From assembly GCA_024276675.1 (NCBI GenBank), contig JAJRWT010000029.1, forward strand, positions 1-64,000: a stretch of 64,000 bases of DNA, in the 5' to 3' direction. The notes beneath the pieces are model-generated. The model saw nothing but the letters and a program-made list of their open reading frames with translations, had not been told where the DNA came from and ran no database searches. The stretch comes from Myxococcota bacterium (GTDB lineage Bacteria > Myxococcota_A > UBA796 > JAFGLY01). The first letter of the stretch is position 1, and every line of letters begins with the position of its first letter. Shown one piece after another: positions 1 through 8,046 of this stretch. Both the position numbers and the translations under genes were made by a program.

Positions 1-965
1 CCGCCGCCACCCGCGCCGCCGCCACCAGCCGCGCCGCCAGCGCCTCCGGCTCCGCCGGCGCCGCCGCCGCCACCCGCGCCGCCAGCGCCTCCGGCCGCAC
101 CGCTGGCTCCCACTGCAGCGCCCTGGGGAAGTTCACCCATGGCGGTGTCGGGGCTCATGGCCAATTCGTCCAGGATCTGGTCCATGTCGGGCTGGGTGGA
201 GCCCGCGCCGGAAAGAGCCGAGGCGGCCGTTCCGGAACCACTCCGGATCACCACGTCCATCCCCGCCAGATCCTGCATGGGGTCGTCTATGGCGTTGTCG
301 GCGGCAACGTCTCGCCAGTCGGCTCCGTACTCGGCAGAGATTGACGTGACCGTGTCCCCGGCGCTGGCCTGGACGATCTGCGTGCTGGAGGAGCCACTGG
401 TGGACTGGAGCGTGGCGGTGGAGGTGGACCCCCCCTGGATCAAGTCTATGTTGCTCATGCTCCAGTAATCGCCCTCGGTGCCGCTGGAAAAGGATTCCAT
501 CCTCCATTCCTTGAGTTTCAGGCCACAGCGGGCGCGGAGAGGGGTACCGTCGGATGAGAACATCAGGTAGGTGGTGGCGATGGACTCCACCACGCACACC
601 AGGCTGAACGTACCCCAGGTGAAGAGCACCTTGGGGGGGCGCTGCTTGCCCAGTTCGGCACCCTGCCCGTCGTCGGTGGGCTCGAATTCGGCGTTGGTGA
701 GCGCCAGAAGCCCGTTGACCCATGCCGTTCGGACGTCGGTGTTGTCTTTGGTGGTGTCGAAAAAGAGGTCCATGGACAACGACATGGGGCTGCCCTTCTG
801 AAACTCCAGCGCGGACGAATCCTGGCCTTGCTCGTCGTGTTCCTGCCAGGAGACCTTCTTGTCCACCTTCAGTTCCTTGGGGTTGTACTGCACCGTGAAG
901 GTGCCGCCGCCGTCGAGGTTTTCGAACGTGGCTTTTGTCAGGCTACCACCGGTTTCCGTGGGCAT
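1..965 (-). CDS. eCIS LysM tube-cap protein (Pvc7-like), 3' end beyond window
   Basis: Probable tube-initiator or baseplate-hub adaptor of an extracellular contractile injection system. The N-terminus carries the CIS-tube signature VQYNPKELKVDKKVSW at about residues 18-33. A LysM-like segment near residues 210-260 contains GDTVTSISAEYGADW. After it the protein becomes an almost pure Gly/Ala tract of about 40 residues, still open at base 1. The ATG at 965 has GGAGG six bases upstream and overlaps the previous gene by 23 bp, so translational coupling is likely. Members usually join the tube to the spike complex. The Gly/Ala tail is unusual and may be a flexible linker to a further domain outside the window. 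Identity as a Pvc7/gp53-like protein is inferred from motif and gene order. Confidence 0.85.
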   Translation of the reverse strand, partial: MPTETGGSLTKATFENLDGGGTFTVQYNPKELKVDKKVSWQEHDEQGQDSSALEFQKGSPMSLSMDLFFDTTKDNTDVRTAWVNGLLALTNAEFEPTDDGQGAELGKQRPPKVLFTWGTFSLVCVVESIATTYLMFSSDGTPLRARCGLKLKEWRMESFSSGTEGDYWSMSNIDLIQGGSTSTATLQSTSGSSSTQIVQASAGDTVTSISAEYGADWRDVAADNAIDDPMQDLAGMDVVIRSGSGTAASALSGAGSTQPDMDQILDELAMSPDTAMGELPQGAAVGASGAAGGAGGAGGGGGAGGAGGAGGAAGGGGAGGG

Positions 966-1740
966 CGGGTGCCTCCGGACGCCTGTCCAGGCGTGCTTGC
1001 AGTTGACGTATCAGTTCTTCCAGCACCTCTCGGCTCAGGACGCCCAGGTCGGGTGTGCTCTCTTCCGCCGCGGTGCTGGTGGTGTCGGTCTGTGGTTGCT
1101 CGCTCCCCTGCCCGCTGGCCTCGGCGCTGTCCTGGGCCATGCGCACCCGCCGCTGCGCCTCTGCTAGGCGGCGATCACGTTCGGCCAGGTGGACCAGTTG
1201 TTCCAGCTTGTGGATCAGGCGGTTGGTGCGGGAGTCGTTTGTGCTCCCGCCCGGCGCCCGCGGAGGAGAATGCGAGGCTCGGGAAACTTGACCCCGCGGT
1301 CCGGGGCCTGGGGAATTGCCAGCGATCCTCGGCAGCGCCCCGGCGGTAACCTGGGGCCTGGATGGCATAGCAACAGGTGGCTCCGTGGCCCGCGCTTCCA
1401 ACTGCCGGAGCATCCTGCGCGTGCCCACGGGAAGGGAGAGGTCTGGAGCGCCCAGCCGTAGAATCTCCAGGAAGCGGGATGGATCCCGTGCTGATGACAC
1501 GGCACGGGAGATCTCCCGTTGCCCTGGAATATCACTCGCCTTTTTGGCCTGGAGGGAGGGATTGGCCGGATGGAGCCTGGCCAGCAGCCTTGGCACGGGG
1601 CTGGAGCGGCCATGAGGCCTGGACGGTCCTGTGGGAGGGGCGGAGTCCGTTCCGCCTGCCGGTCGTGGCAGCGGGCCCGAGCCGGGTTGCCGCCGGTTCT
1701 CGCTGCTGGCCCTGCCGGGTTTCTGGCGTCTGCTGGTCAG
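943..1740 (-). CDS. eCIS-cluster basic coiled-coil protein, unknown function
   Basis: I do not recognise a family. The product (about 265 aa) is rich in Arg, Pro and Ser. A leucine-rich segment FLEILRLGAPDLSL lies near residue 90, and two amphipathic helices (HKLEQLVHLAERDRRLAEAQ and VLEELIRQLQARLDRR) lie in the C-terminal half. It sits between the second tube gene and the LysM gene, where eCIS clusters often have a poorly conserved adaptor. No ATG/GTG fits. The likely start is CTG at 1740, which overlaps the tube stop (CTGA) with GGAGG ten bases upstream. The frame stays open further upstream only as a shadow of the tube gene. Start and role are inferred. Confidence 0.55.
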   Translation of the reverse strand: MTSRRQKPGRASSENRRQPGSGPLPRPAGGTDSAPPTGPSRPHGRSSPVPRLLARLHPANPSLQAKKASDIPGQREISRAVSSARDPSRFLEILRLGAPDLSLPVGTRRMLRQLEARATEPPVAMPSRPQVTAGALPRIAGNSPGPGPRGQVSRASHSPPRAPGGSTNDSRTNRLIHKLEQLVHLAERDRRLAEAQRRVRMAQDSAEASGQGSEQPQTDTTSTAAEESTPDLGVLSREVLEELIRQLQARLDRRPEAPDAHGNRW

Positions 1741-2210
1741 GATACCGATACCTCCAGCCCATGGTGGGCGATCTCGAGCATCTCCACCGCCAGCTCCGCG
1801 CTGTTGGAGTTGAAGGCTGGGCCCTCCCAGGCCACGGGCCAGGCGGTCTTGAAGCTGTAGCGGCGGACCTCTTCGTTGCTCAGGTTCTTCACCACCACCG
1901 AGCCGTTGCGCCGGGCCGAAAACTCGTCTTGCAGTACTTCGTCGCGCCATTCCAGCAAGGTGGTGTCGGCGGTGACGCCGTATCGCAGGACGATATTTTC
2001 CCACCGCGATTGGCCCGGCAGCTTGTGGACGTACTGGTTGAGTCCGCCTTCCTCGATCTCAAAGACGGTCGTGGAGGTCTTAAGACCGGAGCATTCCAGG
2101 AAGTTTGCCACTTCGATACCCTCGATTTCGAGGGCGAAGAGCATGTTGCCTTCGGGGTCTGTAATATTGGTCTGCGAACCATCGGTTCTGCCTTCGTAGG
2201 TGCTGGCCAT
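1737..2210 (-). CDS. eCIS inner tube protein 2 (gp19/Pvc5-like)
   Basis: A 157-aa T4-gp19-type tube protein, predicted to form part of the hollow inner tube of the injector. It shares the layout of the other tube gene at 3977-4420: ALEIEGIEVANFLECSGLKT near the N-terminus, a central RWENIVLRYGVTADTTLLEW segment, and a C-terminal AWPVAWEGPAFNSNSAELAV segment. The ATG at 2210 lies 10 bp after the sheath-2 stop. A GTG at 2237 is possible but would overlap the sheath gene. Two divergent tube paralogues are normal for PVC/Afp-type systems, in which one often forms the specialised layer at the baseplate. That assignment is by analogy. Confidence 0.85.
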   Translation of the reverse strand: MASTYEGRTDGSQTNITDPEGNMLFALEIEGIEVANFLECSGLKTSTTVFEIEEGGLNQYVHKLPGQSRWENIVLRYGVTADTTLLEWRDEVLQDEFSARRNGSVVVKNLSNEEVRRYSFKTAWPVAWEGPAFNSNSAELAVEMLEIAHHGLEVSVS

Positions 2211-2220
2211 GGAGGGATCC

Positions 2221-3408
2221 TCAGGTTGGGGACTCACCGAGACGCAGATCTATGGTGATATGTTCGGTGGTCCCGACAGGACGAATGCGGACCTGTACGT
2301 TCATTCTACCGGCTTCTCGTTCGGCTGGGGGATTGACTTCTGAATCGCACTTGATTTCATAGTCGCCGTGGCGGGTTTCACTGGTGAGCAGGCCGGCCCG
2401 CCAGAATTCTTCGAGTCTGACTCCCACGTCGCGTTCCAGCACCTTCCAGAGACGGGCGTCGTTGGGTTCGAACACCGCCCACTCGTTGTCGCGGCGAAGC
2501 TGTTCGGCGATCATGGAGGAAATCCTCCTGCTGTTGATGTAGCGCCAGCTTCGTTCGCGGGACAGCGTTCGGGCTCCCCAGACCATCACGCCCCTTCCGG
2601 GCTGGATCACCAACGGGTTTATGGCCTGTTCGGCCAGTGAACCCACTTCGTCCCAGGCCAGGTCCACGTGGGTGTGGGTGATTCCGCGGAGTTCCACGTT
2701 GGCGGGGGGCCAGACGACACCGAATGGTTCGTGTTGCTTTTCGACTCGTGCAAATACGCCGGCCATGGTGCCCGATGGGGGGAAGAGCAGGTCACGCTGC
2801 TGAAGCCACGGATAGTAGATGGCGCCAAAGGACCTGGTGGCCGGTTCGCGTTCACGAAACGACCGGACCCACCCCACCAGTGCCTGCCCGTGGAGACCCC
2901 AGGGGGAATCCATGATGAAAAAGCGATTGCCCATCTCGCGGCAATGGGCCAGCAGCGCTTCCCAGAAGGGTTCCGCCTGGCACAGGATGCGAGCGCCCGG
3001 TGGATGGATGATGGGGGTGAATGCCGTATCGGGCGCGACGAGGATGGAAATTTCCTCTGTGGTTCGAAGGTGCTGGAGAAGAGACGACAACAAGCCCGCC
3101 ACGGCCTGAGCACCAGCCAGGTCGTTCATCTCGGCAACGCACAGCCCAAACAGGTGACAGCGTTCACCACCGTTTTCGAAGAAGCTGCCCACCGCCTGCC
3201 TGGTGGCGGTGGAAAACATGTACCGTGCCGGGTGAGCCCCCAGGTGTGAAGGTTCATCCAGCAGAAGCTCCAGGAAGTCCCCACGAGATGCGTTGGGAGG
3301 CCAACGCGAGGGGGGCACCAGGGCAATCATGCCGAGGATGTCGCAGCGCACGAACTCCGAACGACGAGCAGGCAGGGTCGCGTGCTTGATGGTGATTCCA
3401 GGACGCAT
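2221..3408 (-). CDS. eCIS contractile sheath protein 2 (short form)
   Basis: Tail-sheath family protein of about 395 aa, much shorter than the 601-aa sheath at 4489-6294. Sheath hallmarks are clear: GAIYYPWLQ and FPPSGTMAGVFARV in the middle, GVMVWGARTLS, WRYINSRRISSMIAEQL and a C-terminal strand region MNVQVRIRPVG. The insertion domains present in the long sheath are missing, as expected for Pvc3/Pvc4-like minor sheath forms that cap or base the sheath. The chosen ATG at 3408 gives the family-like start MRPGITIKH. An ATG at 3444 would add 12 residues and sit 12 bp from the DUF6760 stop. The protein would act outside the cytoplasmic membrane only after particle release. Confidence 0.85.
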   Translation of the reverse strand: MRPGITIKHATLPARRSEFVRCDILGMIALVPPSRWPPNASRGDFLELLLDEPSHLGAHPARYMFSTATRQAVGSFFENGGERCHLFGLCVAEMNDLAGAQAVAGLLSSLLQHLRTTEEISILVAPDTAFTPIIHPPGARILCQAEPFWEALLAHCREMGNRFFIMDSPWGLHGQALVGWVRSFREREPATRSFGAIYYPWLQQRDLLFPPSGTMAGVFARVEKQHEPFGVVWPPANVELRGITHTHVDLAWDEVGSLAEQAINPLVIQPGRGVMVWGARTLSRERSWRYINSRRISSMIAEQLRRDNEWAVFEPNDARLWKVLERDVGVRLEEFWRAGLLTSETRHGDYEIKCDSEVNPPAEREAGRMNVQVRIRPVGTTEHITIDLRLGESPT

Positions 3409-3456
3409 TGTTCCGCCAGGGAAACACCCGCCAGGATCTTCCATCCCGGCGGGACT

Positions 3457-3660
3457 TCAGCGGGTGGAGTTGATCTTTTCGTTGATGGCCGAAATCTCCT
3501 TCACCCAGGCATGCCGTTCCTTGTGCGACAACTCCAGGATGTCGTCTTTGCCCCAGTGGAAGTGATAGGCGATGAATGCTACCTCCTTGAGGATACTCTT
3601 CAAGGGGTAGCTGACTATTCCCCCAGGCGACCGAACTCCCTCTCGAAGCTGGCTCCGCAT
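3457..3660 (-). CDS. eCIS small protein, DUF6760 type
   Basis: A 67-aa protein whose core YPLKSILKEVAFIAYHFHW, followed by SHKERHAWVKEI, matches what I recall of DUF6760, small proteins found almost only inside eCIS clusters. The role is unknown; a chaperone or assembly factor is commonly supposed. The ATG at 3660 overlaps the previous gene by 46 bp. The conserved part begins only after the preceding gene's stop, but no usual start codon exists there, so the upstream ATG is the best choice. It lies between the tail-assembly gene and the second sheath gene and is co-oriented with the whole cluster. Confidence 0.7.
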   Translation of the reverse strand: MRSQLREGVRSPGGIVSYPLKSILKEVAFIAYHFHWGKDDILELSHKERHAWVKEISAINEKINSTR

Positions 3661-3977
3661 TCTGGGCAGCTCACCTTCACCACTGCCTCGTCTTCGTTGA
3701 TGCGGTTGTACATTTCTTCGAGAAAGCGAAGGTCGCTGGCGAAGAGGTTTTCGATGACGCCCGTATTCACCTCGTTCAGGGCGCCCAGGCGAGTGATCAC
3801 CCGAGCCAGCAGTACGATGATGAGGTAGGCGCGGTTGCGCTGGACACGGAGATCGTTCAAGGGGACGATCTCGTCCTTGGCGTTGGCCAGGCGCATCACG
3901 CCTTCCCTGTGAAGGTTGCCTTCCCTATCCAGGTATCCCCGAGGCAGGACGAATTCGTATTCGGTTTTCAATTCCAT
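3615..3977 (-). CDS. eCIS/phage tail assembly protein with CPECG motif
   Basis: A 120-aa protein beginning ELKTEYEFVLPRGYLD and ending with a CPECGASFEREF segment, a single CxxC knuckle. The middle (LRVQRNRAYLIIVLLARVIT) is helical. It matches the general pattern of phage tail-assembly chaperone-like proteins (the T4 gp41-like group annotated in eCIS loci), which are thought to act during tube or sheath assembly and not to be part of the particle. The ATG overlaps the tube stop by one base (TGATG), a translational-coupling arrangement. Function is inferred from position and general resemblance. Confidence 0.65.
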   Translation of the reverse strand: MELKTEYEFVLPRGYLDREGNLHREGVMRLANAKDEIVPLNDLRVQRNRAYLIIVLLARVITRLGALNEVNTGVIENLFASDLRFLEEMYNRINEDEAVVKVSCPECGASFEREFGRLGE

Positions 3978-4420
3978 CAGGCGCGCTCAACCTTTTCCAC
4001 GGCGATTTCGATCTTTTCGATTGCCATGGCTGAAGAGTCCGAGTCCATGTCTGGTACGTACCACTTGCAAGGCCAACCTTCGTAGAAGTTGTACCTGGCC
4101 ACTTCGGTCTGCCCATCCTGGTCCAGAACGATCACGGAGCCCGACCGCCGGTCGATCTTGCCGTCTTCGATGTTCTTGCGCCATTGCCACAAGTCGTCGG
4201 TGGCGGTGTAGCCACGTTCCAGCACGATGTTGGCGTAGGTGGTGCGCCCCGGCTTCTTGCGGACCACCATGTCGTTGCCCTGTTTGAAGTCGATGACCTC
4301 GGTTTCGGAATCCATTCCCGATATGGACTTGAAGCCGCCCACGATGATCTTCGTGTCGTTGATGACACCCTGGATCTCAAGCAGGAAATGATAATTTCCA
4401 TATAGCTCTTCGGTTGCCAT
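3977..4420 (-). CDS. eCIS inner tube protein 1 (gp19/Pvc1-like)
   Basis: A 147-aa major tube protein of the T4-gp19/Hcp-like fold. Visible family segments are YHFLLEIQGV, VGGFKSISGMDSETEVIDF, RTTYANIVLERGYTATDDLW, RSGSVIVLDQDG and the C-terminal YNFYEGWPCKWYVPDMDSDS followed by an acidic/basic helix. The length is typical. The ATG at 4420 is preceded by GGAGAAGAACC, a good ribosome site. It follows the long sheath by 68 bp and is followed by the one-base-overlapping assembly gene. It is the likely bulk component of the inner tube. The other tube paralogue lies at 1737-2210. Confidence 0.92.
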   Translation of the reverse strand: MATEELYGNYHFLLEIQGVINDTKIIVGGFKSISGMDSETEVIDFKQGNDMVVRKKPGRTTYANIVLERGYTATDDLWQWRKNIEDGKIDRRSGSVIVLDQDGQTEVARYNFYEGWPCKWYVPDMDSDSSAMAIEKIEIAVEKVERA

Positions 4421-4488
4421 GGTTCTTCTCCTGTGATGTTCCCGATTCGCGATGGCCTACGTGCCGGGCTTTGTGACAGTCTATGGGA

Positions 4489-6294
4489 CTATTCCTCGAT
4501 GAGGCCGCCACCATCCCATTGACCGATACTGAATACGACGAATTCGGCGGGTTTCACCGGGCAGATACCAACCTGTACGTTGACCTGTCCGGCGTCGATG
4601 AGGTACCTGGGGTTGGTCTCGTCGTCGCACTTGACGTAGAAGGCTTCTTCGGCGGTCTTGCCAAAGAGTGCTCCTCCGCGCCAGACCCGCATGAGATATG
4701 CCCGGACGTCGCGCGTGAGCTTTTTCCAGAGGGTGAGGTCGTTGGGTTCGAACACGGACCACTGCGACCCCAGCATGATGGACTGCTCCACCATGATGAA
4801 CAGGCGCCTGACGTTGATGTAGCGCCACGATGGATCGCTGGCGGTGCCCAGGGTACGTGCTCCCCAGATCCGGATGCCCCGATCCTTGAAGTCGCGGGTC
4901 ACGTTGATGCCCCGGTCGTTGTACTGGCCCTGTTCGATGCGGTTGATGTTCTGGGAGAGGCCGGTGATCCCCATGACCAGCTCGTTGGCCGGAGCCTTGT
5001 GTACGCCGCGTTCGCCGTCGACCCGGGCGTAGACACCGGCCATGTGGCCGCTGGGCGGGACGAAAAGTTCGTTTCGGGAGGTCTTCAGCAACTTGCGCCT
5101 GTTGGAGCCGGTCACCTGGAGGTGGTCCTGCCCACCATCGAACCAGGAGGGTTTGGTGATCTTGAGCCAGGGCACGTAGATGGCTCCGTAGCCCTTTTCG
5201 GAGGCGGGGATGTCCATGTCGCCGGAGGAGACGATGGGACCGTCCAGTATGGCGAAGCGATCCTTGCGGGTTTCACAGTGTTCGAGGATCTCACGCTGCT
5301 GCGAGGGGTTCAGGCCCGGAGCGGCCATCAGGGCGATGTCGTCCATGTCGTCAAAGGCGTACAAGCCCAGCTTGTCGGCCTGGTTTTCACGAATGGAACA
5401 GTCCAGGTCGCTGGTGCCCATGAGATAGACGTAGCACTTGCTGCCGCCGTTGTCATAGAAGCCGTTCACGGATGCCACGAAGTTGAAGACGCTGGGTTGG
5501 GACAGCCAGGCCCGAAAGCGTTCCTTCAGGGTATCGTCGTTGGCCAGGGCGTCGAACACGGCGTCTGCTGCGTCGTCCGGGTCGTCGTAGGTCTGGCCCA
5601 CCAGGTCTTCCACCGTGCTGGTTTCCAGCAGGTACATGGCGAAGAAGCTCTGCAACCAGCGGAAGAACTCGGCCTTGTTGGTGACTGCCATGGGCGGAAC
5701 CGAGTACTCGGAGCGCATGGCGGAACCCCTGGCCCCTGAGAAATCATAGCCGTACACGGCAAGCACGTCGGCCGCGGTGCGGGCGCTGGTGGGGCGCTTG
5801 TCCAGTTGGAAGGTTTCGTGGACGGAGTTGAGCAGGTCTTCCACCGCCTGGTCGCTCTCGGTGATCACTTTGCCCTTCACGTCAACTACGTTGTCGGGGG
5901 CTTCCATGGTCTGCCCGGCCCATTCGATCTTGACCTTGCCCTTGGAGCCGGCCGAGAACCTGGGGGCGTCCTTGCCGCTGCGGGTGGCGCCGTGGAGTGC
6001 CATGAGAGCCTTGATGTCGCGCACCTGGGATCGCTTGAAGCGGAACGCCGTGGTGAGAGCGGTGACCGCTTCCGGGGCCTGGCTCTTGATGGCACCCTTT
6101 GAGTCCACCAGGCTGGGGATCACCTTCCCGGTGAGCTGCCGGCGACCGTCGGTCCCCGTGATGGCGATGGCGTCGGGTTCGGGATTGTAGGGGAAAAGCC
6201 CCAGGAACCCCGGCACCGATGTGGGGACCGATGTGATGGGCTTGGCGCCGCTGTCGACTTCGCGAATGTACACTCCTGGGGTGTGGTACTCCAT
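4489..6294 (-). CDS. eCIS contractile sheath protein 1 (long form)
   Basis: Tail sheath protein of 601 aa, the main contractile element. The N-terminus EYHTPGVYIREVDSGAKPI is the classic sheath start. Downstream are VPGFLGLFP, GAIYVPWLKI, VPPSGHMAGVYARVDGERGV, RGIRIWGARTL, WRYINVRRLFIMVEQSI and VFEPNDLTLWKKLTRDVRAY, then FYVKCDDETNP and a C-terminal strand VNVQVGICPVKPAEFV. Length and the large insertion (about residues 80-270) match Pvc2-like sheaths. GAGG precedes the ATG by 6 bp. The stop of the Pvc16-like gene lies 9 bp upstream, so the genes are almost certainly co-transcribed. Confidence 0.93.
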   Translation of the reverse strand: MEYHTPGVYIREVDSGAKPITSVPTSVPGFLGLFPYNPEPDAIAITGTDGRRQLTGKVIPSLVDSKGAIKSQAPEAVTALTTAFRFKRSQVRDIKALMALHGATRSGKDAPRFSAGSKGKVKIEWAGQTMEAPDNVVDVKGKVITESDQAVEDLLNSVHETFQLDKRPTSARTAADVLAVYGYDFSGARGSAMRSEYSVPPMAVTNKAEFFRWLQSFFAMYLLETSTVEDLVGQTYDDPDDAADAVFDALANDDTLKERFRAWLSQPSVFNFVASVNGFYDNGGSKCYVYLMGTSDLDCSIRENQADKLGLYAFDDMDDIALMAAPGLNPSQQREILEHCETRKDRFAILDGPIVSSGDMDIPASEKGYGAIYVPWLKITKPSWFDGGQDHLQVTGSNRRKLLKTSRNELFVPPSGHMAGVYARVDGERGVHKAPANELVMGITGLSQNINRIEQGQYNDRGINVTRDFKDRGIRIWGARTLGTASDPSWRYINVRRLFIMVEQSIMLGSQWSVFEPNDLTLWKKLTRDVRAYLMRVWRGGALFGKTAEEAFYVKCDDETNPRYLIDAGQVNVQVGICPVKPAEFVVFSIGQWDGGGLIEE

Positions 6295-6303
6295 CTATGA
6301 CCT

Positions 6304-7173
6304 CTACTTTTCCGTGTCAGCAGGTTCGTCGCTCGCCAGGCGGCGGATTCGGTGAGCCTCTGGGCCTGGCGGAGAACGCTTTGGAGGTGGAACCGAACCG
6401 GTGATCCGGCCCGAAGGGGACTCGTGGTGGGGTTTGCCCGGTGGGCTGGCCGTGGCGGAGCGGAGGGGTGGAAAGCTAACAGTGGTGGAACCGCTGCTGG
6501 CGTAGAGCGGACCATCCAGGGCGATGCGAGCGCGGTAGGTGAGGAACGGCCTGAATGGAGCCTCCAGGATGGTGAACATGTTGATGCTGTCTCCTACCGT
6601 GAGGTCGTTCACCATGGTGAGGGAGACCTTTTCCATGAACAGGTCTTCCGTTTCGTCGCGGGCATCGGGATCGTATGGCCTGCCAAGAGAATCCACGGCT
6701 TTGCCATCAGGGAGAATAAAACGTCGCGGCCGGTAGATCAAGTGGGTTGCTTCGTTGAGTCGCAACAGCACCCAGCCCAGCAGCCTTTCGGCATCGGAAC
6801 GGAACTTCGAGTGGACCGTCACCAGGTAGAACAGCTCCAGCATCAAGGGGGGGCGATGGTAGTAGACGGGGGCGCTGTCTTCGGGGTTTCCGGTAAAGAT
6901 AGGGGCGATACGAAAGCGTTTACGGTTTTGCAGGTTGGGGTTCTGACCCACGCGGTACATATATATATAGATGACTTCTTCACGGTCCTTGGGGGTGAAG
7001 GAGAGGTTTTCCTCCACCCGCGGCGGCTGGTCGGAGATATCGTAGCCGTCCAGCAGGAAGCGGTGCAGCGCCTCGGTGACCTCGCCCAGCAGATTGCTCC
7101 CGCTCATGGGCCCATGAACCAGGGGCGGCGCCTGTCGTTCCTTGGCTGGTTTTTTGTGGGTGGCGGTGTTCAT
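6304..7173 (-). CDS. eCIS tube-terminator protein, DUF4255 (Pvc16-like)
   Basis: A 289-aa protein with the DUF4255/Pvc16 N-terminal domain: LLGEVTEALHRFL, VEENLSFTP, VIYIYMYRVGQNPNLQNR, PLMLELFYLVTVHS, AERLLGWVLLRLNEA and TEDLFMEKVSLTMVNDLTV. After about residue 225 the sequence becomes a Pro/Ser/Arg-rich disordered tail ending in DEPADTEK. Pvc16/Afp16 homologues cap the distal end of the tube and set its length. It is the first gene of the contiguous eCIS block here. No strong ribosome site or promoter is evident upstream of the ATG at 7173. Confidence 0.88.
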   Translation of the reverse strand: MNTATHKKPAKERQAPPLVHGPMSGSNLLGEVTEALHRFLLDGYDISDQPPRVEENLSFTPKDREEVIYIYMYRVGQNPNLQNRKRFRIAPIFTGNPEDSAPVYYHRPPLMLELFYLVTVHSKFRSDAERLLGWVLLRLNEATHLIYRPRRFILPDGKAVDSLGRPYDPDARDETEDLFMEKVSLTMVNDLTVGDSINMFTILEAPFRPFLTYRARIALDGPLYASSGSTTVSFPPLRSATASPPGKPHHESPSGRITGSVPPPKRSPPGPEAHRIRRLASDEPADTEK

Positions 7174-7740
7174 GGTGGGGAATGCAATTCATCTGCGAGG
7201 TTTCTTGGGCGTTCAGGCAGGCCGGGGCGTGTCCTGTGCGCCGCCGGCGGGCGAAACGGCGCCCTGGTCCTGCTGTTCATTGCAGAGCGAAAATCGTGCC
7301 AACTGTGGCAACGCCGGAGCTTCGGGCGGGGTGAGCGAATCGTGACCCGGCGCGCCCATCCCGGCCGCAGGGAGCGGGGAGTGGTAACTATGCGGATGAG
7401 CAGCGGCGCGTTGGGCTCGGCACGAATCTCCGGTCTCAAGAGGCGAGTTCCGTGGGTTCGTGGTGAGGGCACATGCCGGAGTCGTGGCGAAGGCGGCGGG
7501 CGCCTGTCCATTCGGCGGCGCAGGCGCCGCAGCAGGCCTGTGCCATCTTGCAGCGCCGCGATACCACAGCCCAGGGGGCGGTGTCGCAGGCGTCGGAATG
7601 TGGCGGTGAGGTAGCTCATGGCTGGTTGGGCAAAGAGTATCATAACTCCATCCAAGCGGCATGCCTTCCTGAAGGCGGCCCCATTGTCCAGCCTGCCTTC
7701 CATTCGCCCCCCCCTTGGCCTCATCCGTCATGTTTGCGGC
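7174..7740. other. Non-coding or undetermined stretch upstream of the eCIS block
   Basis: About 570 bp without a supportable gene. Two overlapping minus-strand frames are open (7170-7724 and 7213-7731), but their products are low-complexity Arg/Pro/Ser strings with no recognisable family. The eCIS promoter should lie here for the genes below 7173. I see no convincing -35/-10 pair. Confidence 0.4.
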
Positions 7741-8046
7741 CAGTTTTCAAGCATGTCACCCTAGCGGGTCCCCAATCGGGGACGCTAGGGGGGATCCCCC
7801 GTGGATCTGGCTTGCCGGCCTGCTGGCCCTGGGGGGCGCGACGATGACGGGGGCACCTCGGGCAACCCGCTCCGTAGCGGCACGTCTCCAGCCTGCCACG
7901 GCTCGCCTTCCGTTGGCCCTCCCCCAGGCAACGCCCAACCTGGCGAGAGGGGATCGTCGAAAAGCGTCGAAAAGCGTCGAAGTTCGACGCCATGGTCTGG
8001 CCACAGGCCTTGGCGGCGGCCTTCCAGGCGGGTTGTGCCCCTGGTA
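7741..8046. repeat. Putative dispersed repetitive element with hairpin and palindrome
   Basis: The segment opens with a strong stem-loop at 7759-7790 (CCCTAGCG/GG/TCCCC pairs with GGGGACGCTAGGG), followed by a GGGGGATCCCCC palindrome. It ends with two GTCGAAAAGC units and a perfect 17-bp palindrome GCGTCGAAGTTCGACGC at 7974-7990. Its minus-strand translation (ASRGRLETCRYGAGCPR..., QAGKPDP...) resembles repeat-derived spurious proteins I recall from planctomycete genomes (DUF1589-like), but that resemblance is from memory. It is probably not a gene. It ends where the truncated MopE fragment begins. Confidence 0.4.

Noticed and set aside
7170..7731. Two open minus-strand frames upstream of the DUF4255 gene
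   Set aside because: Arg/Pro/Ser-rich products without motif or ribosome site; typical G/C-driven open frames.
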